A stretch of DNA of 64,000 nt. It comes from UBA1369 sp964571725. Lineage in GTDB: Bacteria > Patescibacteriota > Gracilibacteria > UBA1369. The position numbers and the translations under genes were made by a program. The DNA lies in the NCBI GenBank assembly GCA_964571725.1, contig CAZNDB010000002.1:124001-188000 (forward strand), in the 5' to 3' direction. The notes under the pieces were generated by a model. It saw only the letters and a program-made list of their open reading frames with translations, made no database searches and was not told where the DNA came from. Shown here piece by piece: positions 58,311 through 64,000 of the stretch. Every line of letters starts with the position of its first letter. The stretch's first letter is position 1.

Positions 58311-59718
58311 ATCGTCCTTTTTTTGCCGACACCCTTCCATTTTCACTTGTGGAGATTTTGTAGTAGAACCCGAGCAGGGGATACAGAAAGGTCATTATTT
58401 GCGGGAAAAACAGGCTGTTTACAAAGTTACAATGAATCAGCAAAGTGATCAGCCCGGTGAACAGTCCTAATCCCACGGCTCCGGTGAGCGAAGATTTGTT
58501 TTCCAGCCAGGTTTTCAAACTGTCGCGTAAAAGTTTGAAATAGAACCAGAGGAAAAAAAGCAGTCCGATTATTCCGGTGGTGGCCAGAACCGTCAGAAAG
58601 CTGGAATCTGAGCCGCTGGCCGAGTGAACCTCTTCATCTTTTACGAATCCCTCGGACAGTTTTACATAAGTCAGCGTGTTGTAACCGTGTCCCAGGAAGG
58701 GTTTTTGTCCGATCATTTCCACGGTCTGTTCCCAGTTCTGAATGCGCAGCCGGGCGGTGGGGTCGGGATTTTCCGAAGTGTTGAAAAGCACGGAAGTGAC
58801 ACTGGTCACCAGTTCGCCGACTCTTTGCTGGGCACGATCAGAGGCGGCCAGTCCGATAGTTCCGATCAGTAAAATCACGATCAAAAGTTTACGCGCTTTG
58901 ATTAGTCCGAGTAAGAATATGCCTGCCGTGAAGGCCAGATAAGCCGAACGCGAGTAGGTGAAAAAGAGGGCGGCCAAAAGCACTGAAGAAATCAAAAACA
59001 GCAATATTTTGGAGCGGCGTGACTTTTCGGACAGGGCCACGCTGATTAAAAACAGCGAAATAAAGGCGAAAAATCCGCCAATAAAATTCGGGTCCAGCCA
59101 GGTGCCGACCAGACGGTTGATATGGGGGTCGTAACCGGCGGTTTTGGCCAGAGTTTCCAGGTCGGGCAAGAATTGTAATTGCAGAAAACCTCCCAGGGCA
59201 ATGAGCAGGGACGATATGGCTACCCACCAGATAAAAGGCCGGAAATTGGACTGGTTTAAAAGCAGCCAGCTGACGGGGAAAAGAATCACATAGAGCAGCA
59301 GTCTCACCAGATAGAGGCCGCTTTGGACGACTTCCAGAGGGGGGAGCGCAAAAAGGCTCAGCAGCAGAGAAAAAGCGGCAATGCCGAGGAAAATAAGCAG
59401 CAGTTTTATTACTTTGAGACGGTCCAGAGAAGGTAACTGTCTGTTCAACTGCATTAGAGCGGCCAGGTCAAAGACCGGCACCAGCAAATCATTGATTACT
59501 ATGCTGCGCCCGGCAAAAACCAGGCGTGAAAATTCACCGGCTGCCGGTAATAGCAGCAGGATGATCAGTCCCCAAAAGGGCTTTTTATAGGACAGAACGC
59601 CAAAGGCCGCAATTTCCAGAAGAAAAAGCGTGTTGTCGGGTTGTGTAAAGAGCAACCAGGTGAATACTCCCGCCAAAACTGCTCCCAGTAATCCAAAAAG
59701 AATTTTTTTAATCTGCAT
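58243..59718 (-). CDS. O-antigen ligase/polymerase-like membrane protein
   Basis: A 491-residue protein with about 11-12 membrane helices and the Wzy/WaaL-type outer loop: HINRLVGTWLDPNFIGGFFAF, YSRSAYLAF, and GHGYNTLTYVKLSEG with the HSASGSDSSFL segment. It probably polymerises or ligates a surface glycan. The last 35 residues are polar and overlap the end of the convergent anti-sigma gene. The upstream terminator at 59727 separates it from the WxL-like operon. Confidence 0.88.
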   Translation of the reverse strand: MQIKKILFGLLGAVLAGVFTWLLFTQPDNTLFLLEIAAFGVLSYKKPFWGLIILLLLPAAGEFSRLVFAGRSIVINDLLVPVFDLAALMQLNRQLPSLDRLKVIKLLLIFLGIAAFSLLLSLFALPPLEVVQSGLYLVRLLLYVILFPVSWLLLNQSNFRPFIWWVAISSLLIALGGFLQLQFLPDLETLAKTAGYDPHINRLVGTWLDPNFIGGFFAFISLFLISVALSEKSRRSKILLFLISSVLLAALFFTYSRSAYLAFTAGIFLLGLIKARKLLIVILLIGTIGLAASDRAQQRVGELVTSVTSVLFNTSENPDPTARLRIQNWEQTVEMIGQKPFLGHGYNTLTYVKLSEGFVKDEEVHSASGSDSSFLTVLATTGIIGLLFFLWFYFKLLRDSLKTWLENKSSLTGAVGLGLFTGLITLLIHCNFVNSLFFPQIMTFLYPLLGFYYKISTSENGRVSAKKGRFNIPVPSRRTAAHPARPGSKPV

Positions 59719-59726
59719 GTGTAAAC

Positions 59727-59760
59727 AAAAAGCCCCCGTATTCTAGCAGAATAGGGGGCT
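59727..59760 (-). terminator. Terminator of the WxL-like operon (minus strand)
   Basis: AGCCCCC (59731-59737) pairs with GGGGGCT (59754-59760), and TATTCT (59739-59744) with AGAATA (59748-59753), with G59738 bulged. Read on the minus strand the stem is followed by a run of T (59730-59727). Confidence 0.75.
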
Positions 59761-59786
59761 GATGTTAATTGATGAGTGTTGTCCGC

Positions 59787-60518
59787 TTATTTTTTCTCGT
59801 GATGAGCCGGCTTGGCGGTATGTTCGCCTTTTTCGGCGTGACCGGCCGCGGCCTTGTGGGCGCGTTTTTTGGCGCGGTGTTTTTTAAGCTGCGTAAAGCC
59901 GATATAGAGAATGGCCAACAGAAATATTCCCAGGGAAGCCATGAAATAGAGCTGATTCCAGGGGATGCTGGGAGGGGGTCTTTTTTCCACGGGCTGTGGA
60001 TTGTCCGTGACTTTGATTTCAATTCTTTCTGCTTTTCTGATATTCACAGCAAGGTTCATTCCGTCTTTTTGTTTTATCGTTCCAACTTTTTGTGTTTCAA
60101 CCGAAAGACCCGCCAAATAAGTTTTCATCTCAGCATCTTTAGGGACCGTAATTGTGAAGTTGACCAAGGCTACCTCGCCGGGATTCAGGCTGATTGTTTT
60201 GAATTCCGGAACAATCCATAAGCCGGTTCCGGTTTGCGTGTCGGTAGATAATTTAAAAGAAGCTCTCTTAAAATCGTCGTTGGAGTGGTCTACACCGGTG
60301 AGCACATATAGAAGGGGGATTGTGCTTTTGTTTTTGATGCGTAGTACTTCCTGAGCAGATTCTCCTGGTCTTAATTCTACAGTGAAATGGTCGGGATTGT
60401 ACTTGTTCGGATAGGCAGGATAGGACGTTATGCTGGCCCCGCCCGTCGGGCTTTCAGCCGATACGGAGTTAGCGATAAACAGACAAGCACATAAGGCTAG
60501 TGTGAGTTTTTTAAACAT
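59787..60518 (-). CDS. DUF916-like membrane-anchored surface protein
   Basis: The start is placed at ATG 60518 (MFKKLTLALCACLFIANSVSAE signal peptide). The 243-residue product has one Ig-like beta domain (about 35-165: FTVELRPGESAQEVLRIKNKSTIPLLYVL; VNFTITVPKDAEMKTYLAGLSVE), a membrane helix near 190-210 (LYFMASLGIFLLAILYIGF), and a His/Lys/Ala-rich cytoplasmic tail. The beta domain looks like the N-terminal half of DUF916 proteins, which bind WxL proteins in Firmicutes. It is the last gene of a three-gene operon, starting 7 bases after the WxL-like gene. Confidence 0.75.
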   Translation of the reverse strand: MFKKLTLALCACLFIANSVSAESPTGGASITSYPAYPNKYNPDHFTVELRPGESAQEVLRIKNKSTIPLLYVLTGVDHSNDDFKRASFKLSTDTQTGTGLWIVPEFKTISLNPGEVALVNFTITVPKDAEMKTYLAGLSVETQKVGTIKQKDGMNLAVNIRKAERIEIKVTDNPQPVEKRPPPSIPWNQLYFMASLGIFLLAILYIGFTQLKKHRAKKRAHKAAAGHAEKGEHTAKPAHHEKK

Positions 60519-60525
60519 ACTGGTT

Positions 60526-61287
60526 TTATGTTGATAATGTGAAAGTGAGTGTCGCGGTGTAATTTCCCTCGGTGAGATTATACCCGCCGTCTTCGGTGGG
60601 TAACAGGGAATTTGCCGGAAAGGAAAAAACCAGTCCGAAACCGAATTGATAGGAGCCAAAATAGCCGGCAGGAGGATTGGGGGCCTGGATAACCATTGTT
60701 TCAGTGCTGTGTGAGCTGTCCGGATCATTGGTAAACATGTTAAACCGGGTGCCAAAGGCCGCTGCGTTGGTGGAGGCTTCAAGATCGAATTCGCTGTCGC
60801 CTTTAATTCCACGATCCAGAAGTGATTGTGGTGGAGATGATGCGTCGATATAATTAATACCGTCGACAGTTTGCGCCTCATTGGTATTATAAGTGATCAT
60901 GCCAATTTGTTCCACGGGTAGAACTATTGCCGGGTTCGTACTGAGCGTCAGTTCACTGATATTGGCGCTAACCCAGAATTCACCGGATCGGCGGGCGTCC
61001 ATAATGTTGATTTTTTGCTGGTTGGACGAACTTGAATAATTGGTACGCAGAAATATAGTTTGCGCACTATCACCAATGAAAAGTGGCGAATTTCCGGTGG
61101 GGGACAGTGTGAAGTCTGCCGTAATGTCTATACAGGAAACATCCTCGATGAGGTCCTCTGGATCCTGATCTTCACATTCGAATATGCCCAGATTGGCATC
61201 TGAATCCACCGCATAGGCAATCAGTCCCGATATAATCAGGTTTAGTGACACGATGATAATCAGTATGTTGGCAATCTTTCTAGGCAT
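60526..61287 (-). CDS. WxL-like secreted surface protein
   Basis: A 253-residue exported protein. Signal or anchor at 5-25 (ANILIIIVSLNLIISGLIAYA). The mature chain is beta-rich and Asp/Ser/Thr-rich, with GEFWVSANISELTLS in the place where WxL domains carry Trp-x-Leu-type motifs, and a C-terminal strand GNYTATLTFTLS, as at the end of WxL domains. The Trp-x-Leu itself is not exactly conserved, so the link is by layout and context: it is flanked by two DUF916-like genes. Its start overlaps the upstream gene by 8 bases. Confidence 0.65.
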   Translation of the reverse strand: MPRKIANILIIIVSLNLIISGLIAYAVDSDANLGIFECEDQDPEDLIEDVSCIDITADFTLSPTGNSPLFIGDSAQTIFLRTNYSSSSNQQKINIMDARRSGEFWVSANISELTLSTNPAIVLPVEQIGMITYNTNEAQTVDGINYIDASSPPQSLLDRGIKGDSEFDLEASTNAAAFGTRFNMFTNDPDSSHSTETMVIQAPNPPAGYFGSYQFGFGLVFSFPANSLLPTEDGGYNLTEGNYTATLTFTLST

Positions 61288-62389
61288 TTTTTTTAGGTCT
61301 TACCAGGATCTTTTTTCCTGCCGGCAGCTCGTAGGGAGCTTTGATGTGATTGATGGAAACCAGTTTTTTCCAGTTCATGCCAAATTTTTCGGCAATCGAT
61401 TTGATGGTTTCATTTTCCAGTACGATGTATTCAATACATCCTCTACGATAGAGAATCTTTTCAATAATAATTACCAGCAACAGGAATATAAGTAAGATGC
61501 CGACGGCAATATAAGGATAAATTGAGGGGAAATCAGTGAGAATGAAATGGACTTCTTTTTGAACTTTTTCAACTACGACATATTTTTCGGCAAAGGGATC
61601 ATATTCGGTAATTTCCAGATTCAGGGTGGCCGTGAAATTCCCCCATTTGGGAGGGTTGTTCCAGTTAAGATCACCTTTGAAAGTCTCATTTTCCATGATG
61701 CCGGTGATTTTTACGGGGATATTGTATAGATAGTTACCCTGGTCTTTGACTTCGATTTGTCCATTGGCAGCCAGCAGACTGTTTCCTTCGTTCTTTATCG
61801 AAAAAGCGAACTTTTGGCTCGAATCAGTTCTGTTATAGGTGAGATTGTCTAAAGAATATTTGGTGATTTTTTCTCCCGGCACGTTCAAAAATACTTTTTT
61901 TAAGAGACGGGTTTGGACTTTGGCGGAAAATCCTTGGGAAGAATTTTCAGCGGCTGTTTCTGGGGATGGTGGATTGGACGCTTGGAAGCTGATTCCACCT
62001 ATGTAAAAGCCTGGGGTAATGTTTTCCGGCAGATCTATTTTGAATCTGACGATTTTCTTTTCCAGCGGCTTGATTAGAACCTTGTCTTCCTCAAAAACCA
62101 GCCATTTGCCGATTTTGGTTTGTTCCTGGTCGGCGGTTTTAAAGGAGTATGAGCCGGTGCTGTTGGTAATTCCATCGACACTGCCTAGAATCATGTAAAG
62201 TTCCCCCTCTTCATTTAAATTGGTTATGGTGAGGCTGCCCTCGATTGGATTTTGTCCGGAATAGGTGAATTTAAATTGACCGGGTTTTTCCTGATCATTG
62301 CCCTGAATGTTGTATTGATGGAGGCCGAGAACAGTTTGTCCAAATAGACAACTGGTAATTAAACTTAAAATGATTACTTTGAATTTCAT
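61280..62389 (-). CDS. DUF916-like membrane protein with C-terminal LysM
   Basis: A 369-residue protein: signal peptide 1-22, first Ig-like domain about 35-135 (EGSLTITNLNEEGELYMILGSVDG; IVRFKIDLPENITPGFYIGGISF), second about 155-285 (FAFSIKNEGNSLLAANGQIEV), a membrane helix at about 289-310 followed by positive YRR, and a LysM-like domain at 319-364 (IEYIVLENETIKSIAEKFG; LVSINHIKAPYELPAGKKI). The first part matches the DUF916 layout of WxL-binding proteins. By topology the LysM would face the cytoplasm. It is the first gene of a three-gene operon with its own promoter. Confidence 0.8.
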   Translation of the reverse strand: MKFKVIILSLITSCLFGQTVLGLHQYNIQGNDQEKPGQFKFTYSGQNPIEGSLTITNLNEEGELYMILGSVDGITNSTGSYSFKTADQEQTKIGKWLVFEEDKVLIKPLEKKIVRFKIDLPENITPGFYIGGISFQASNPPSPETAAENSSQGFSAKVQTRLLKKVFLNVPGEKITKYSLDNLTYNRTDSSQKFAFSIKNEGNSLLAANGQIEVKDQGNYLYNIPVKITGIMENETFKGDLNWNNPPKWGNFTATLNLEITEYDPFAEKYVVVEKVQKEVHFILTDFPSIYPYIAVGILLIFLLLVIIIEKILYRRGCIEYIVLENETIKSIAEKFGMNWKKLVSINHIKAPYELPAGKKILVRPKKNA

Positions 62390-62436
62390 AAATTGGGTCT
62401 TATTGGGCTCGTATTAATATATAGTTATATCCAATA

Positions 62437-62465
62437 ATTATAACATTTTTTCTATTAATTGTTAA
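62437..62465 (-). promoter_or_regulatory. Promoter of the three-gene WxL-like operon
   Basis: On the minus strand TTAACA (62465-62460) and perfect TATAAT (62442-62437) with a 17-base spacer. The start point is near 62430, giving a leader of about 40 bases to ATG 62389. Confidence 0.6.
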
Positions 62466-62475
62466 TAATTAAATT

Positions 62476-62507
62476 AAAAAGCCCTGCTTTTGAGGAGCGG
62501 GGCTTTT
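62476..62507. terminator. Terminator of the gene at 62534 (minus strand, works both ways)
   Basis: A 13-base-pair stem between 62476-62488 (AAAAAGCCCTGCT) and 62495-62507 (AGCGGGGCTTTTT), with one G-T wobble and a 6-base loop. A/T runs lie on both sides, so it can act in either direction. Confidence 0.85.
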
Positions 62508-62533
62508 TAAAGTTTTAACAACTTAATTAATCT

Positions 62534-63145
62534 TTAGATAACAACCTCAGTAGCATCGAAGGTAATGACACCTGTGTAAGCACCCTGGGCGATAGGACCA
62601 GCAACTGAGGCTGAATCAACAACCAGAGCGGTGGTTTCCATAGGAAGAGTCAAAGTGTAAGTGCCAAGGAAGGCTTCGGTAGTTTCAAACAGATTTTTTG
62701 CGGTGCTAATAGATCCGCTGTCCGTCATTTCTGTGATTACGTCGCCTCCATCGCAACGGGCACAGTCTCCAACGTCAACGGTATGGTCATATACCATGTC
62801 CAAAGGGTCTGTGCCTGTGCCAAGTGTCAAACCAGGACTTGCTATGGTGACAATGTACCCATTTCCACATCGTCCAACACCATCCGGGTCATAACCTCTG
62901 GTATCCTGGAAAGAAACTACCAGGTTGGAGGTGAGCTGGGAATCGGTGGAATTGTAGAAATTGGTGTATCTCTGTTGGAAGGTAGCGGCGTCAGTAGCGG
63001 AGAGAGTAGGTTCGGCTTCAGTAGCGCAGCCGATTGTTTGTGTGCCCTCTGTTGTCATAGGGTCAGCGTCTACGGCGTATACTGCGGCGATGCCGAGATT
63101 GGCAACGACTGCTGTAATAGCCAGGATTGAAGCGAGCTTTTTCAT
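62534..63145 (-). CDS. WxL-like secreted surface protein, Cys-containing
   Basis: A 203-residue exported protein: signal peptide 1-24 (MKKLASILAITAVVANLGIAAVYA), then a beta-rich mature chain (SNLVVSFQDTRGYDPDGVGRCGNGYIVTIASPGL), a Cys cluster (DCARCDGGD), and a C-terminal strand GAYTGVITFDATEVVI as in WxL or pilin-like surface proteins. It has its own promoter and terminator and lies between two DUF916-LysM genes. Sequence similarity to the gene at 60526 is in layout only. The small Cys cluster could bind metal or form a disulfide. Confidence 0.65.
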   Translation of the reverse strand: MKKLASILAITAVVANLGIAAVYAVDADPMTTEGTQTIGCATEAEPTLSATDAATFQQRYTNFYNSTDSQLTSNLVVSFQDTRGYDPDGVGRCGNGYIVTIASPGLTLGTGTDPLDMVYDHTVDVGDCARCDGGDVITEMTDSGSISTAKNLFETTEAFLGTYTLTLPMETTALVVDSASVAGPIAQGAYTGVITFDATEVVI

Positions 63146-63179
63146 ATGTATTTTTTGTTAAAATGTAAAGCTTCAAATA

Positions 63180-63208
63180 ATGATAATGGTTTTCGGGAAA
63201 TATGTCAA
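63180..63208 (-). promoter_or_regulatory. Promoter of the Cys-containing surface protein
   Basis: On the minus strand perfect TTGACA (63208-63203) and TATCAT (63185-63180) with a 17-base spacer. The start point lies about 25-30 bases before ATG 63145, just past the stop of the preceding gene. Confidence 0.65.
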
Positions 63209-63215
63209 TATCGTG

Positions 63216-64000
63216 TTATTTACTTTTTTTACCCGTCGGCGGAGTGGGGGAGACTGGGGGGAGGGGCAAATTTATCCGATCACCAGCATGTATTGTATAA
63301 GGGCGGCGCAATTTGTTCAATTTAACTATTTTTTTCCAGTTGACCTGATAGAGATCGGCTATTGAAATAATAGTTTCGCCCTTTTTGGCCACATGCAAGA
63401 ATGTTTCTTCAGTATGAGTTTTGACATAGCGGAAGCCATATTTTCCCGCGACGACTGCCAGTATAATAATAATGATCAGGGCAATGATGCAGTGGTAGGG
63501 GACAATGTTGAAACGGATTTGCTGCCGGATGGTGTCCAGCAAACGGGGGGAGTCGGTCAGGGGATCATATTCATAGACTTTAAAGGTCAGTTCGGCCCGG
63601 TATTCGCCGAACAGCGGAGGGTTTTCGAAACGGAAGGTTTTAACCATGCTCTCCTGCTGAAGGATGGTGGGATGATTCAAACTTACAAGGTAGGGTTTTT
63701 CCAGCAGGGTTCCCTCAATATTCATGTCTACTTCTCCGGTCAGGAAAACGTTTCCCCGGTTGGAAAATTTGATGCTAAAGCAGGGCACTCCATTACTTTC
63801 GCTGTAGGAAAACTCATCCAGATTGTATTTCAGCTGTTTACGGCCCGGGACGGAGATATATACGGGTTCGATCAGCCGGGCCATAACTCTGATCTGGTTC
63901 TGGCCGCTTGATGCTGGCTGTTCTTCGTTGACGATTTCCGCGACCAGGCCGCCCTGATAGGTACCGGGGGAGACCTGCGCGGGGAGGGTTATACGATAAG
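63216..64000 (-). CDS. DUF916-like membrane protein with C-terminal LysM (5' end outside window)
   Basis: The frame is open from the right edge of the window to a stop at 63216, so the start lies beyond 64000. The visible 260 residues match the 61280 gene in order: the end of a first domain (ITLPAQVSPGTYQGGLVAEI), a second Ig-like domain (IKFSNRGNVFLTGEVDMNIEG; FGEYRAELTFKVYEYDPLTD), a membrane helix (IIALIIIIILAVVAGKYGF), and a LysM-like end (FLHVAKKGETIISIADLYQVNWKKIVKLNK, TIHAGDRINLP). It is a paralog of the 61280 protein. An internal ATG at 63884 is not the start. Confidence 0.8.
   Translation of the reverse strand, partial: YRITLPAQVSPGTYQGGLVAEIVNEEQPASSGQNQIRVMARLIEPVYISVPGRKQLKYNLDEFSYSESNGVPCFSIKFSNRGNVFLTGEVDMNIEGTLLEKPYLVSLNHPTILQQESMVKTFRFENPPLFGEYRAELTFKVYEYDPLTDSPRLLDTIRQQIRFNIVPYHCIIALIIIIILAVVAGKYGFRYVKTHTEETFLHVAKKGETIISIADLYQVNWKKIVKLNKLRRPYTIHAGDRINLPLPPVSPTPPTGKKSK

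Noticed and set aside
1..64000. CRISPR arrays, rRNA, canonical tRNA genes, transposases, phage genes
   Set aside because: I looked on both strands for regular direct repeats with spacers, GTTCRA-type T arms outside tmRNA, and transposase motifs, and found none I could support.

Overview
The window looks like a chromosomal stretch from a candidate-phyla-radiation (Patescibacteria) bacterium, most plausibly Peregrinibacteria or a close relative. The reasons are a fermentative, anaerobic gene set (2-oxoacid:ferredoxin oxidoreductase, anaerobic class III ribonucleotide reductase), many S-layer-homology and lipoprotein genes with no outer-membrane machinery, a very large protein of unknown function, and normal use of TGA as stop. 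The phylum is an inference from gene content and not from a marker phylogeny. I see no rRNA, tRNA, CRISPR array, insertion sequence, transposase or phage gene. The window reads as stable core chromosome.

Layout. 0-9 kb: the tail of an unknown gene, a 2415-residue giant protein read leftward, and an AMMECR1/MEMO1 pair. 9-20 kb: a lipoprotein, a large membrane-anchored unknown protein, yqeY, and a 2-oxoacid:ferredoxin oxidoreductase whose alpha and beta genes are separated by a class III ribonucleotide reductase cassette. That cassette has its own promoter overlapped by two NrdR boxes, and its glycyl-radical domain is encoded on a separate polypeptide fused to a redoxin. A ClpP-like protein and a glycerophosphodiesterase follow. 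20-29 kb: cell-surface proteins (SLH, M23 peptidase), queG, thioredoxin-like exported proteins and recR. 29-31 kb: infC-rpmI-rplT with an AUU start for infC.

31-41.5 kb is mainly leftward: cyclophilin, DNA polymerase III delta-prime and a TPR protein, then VanW, YtxH, thioredoxin reductase, RNase Y, lipoprotein, patatin and VKOR. At about 41.7 kb gene direction flips next to dnaN. The AT-rich gap holds DnaA-box-like sites and is a candidate replication origin or part of one. 41.9-52 kb is rightward: dnaN, mfd, a four-copy phased DnaA-box-like repeat array, an EpmA-type lysyl ligase, efp, a transporter fused to HEAT repeats, tmRNA, and an SLH-cupredoxin protein. 52-64 kb: aspartase/fumarase family lyase, a GGQ release-factor-like protein, an ECF sigma factor with a likely anti-sigma partner, an O-antigen-ligase-like protein, and a surface-protein cluster resembling Firmicutes WxL/DUF916 systems, with DUF916-like membrane proteins that carry C-terminal LysM domains.

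How the genes fit together: replication and repair (dnaN, holB, mfd, recR), translation and ribosome rescue (infC, rpmI, rplT, efp with epmA, tmRNA, GGQ protein), dNTP supply under anaerobiosis, extracytoplasmic disulfide chemistry (VKOR plus two exported thioredoxin-like proteins and a thioredoxin reductase), and an elaborate monoderm-style surface (SLH, VanW, M23, WxL-like). Promoters of the TTGACA/TATAAT type with 16-18 base spacers are easy to see at many transcription-unit starts and support several start-site choices.
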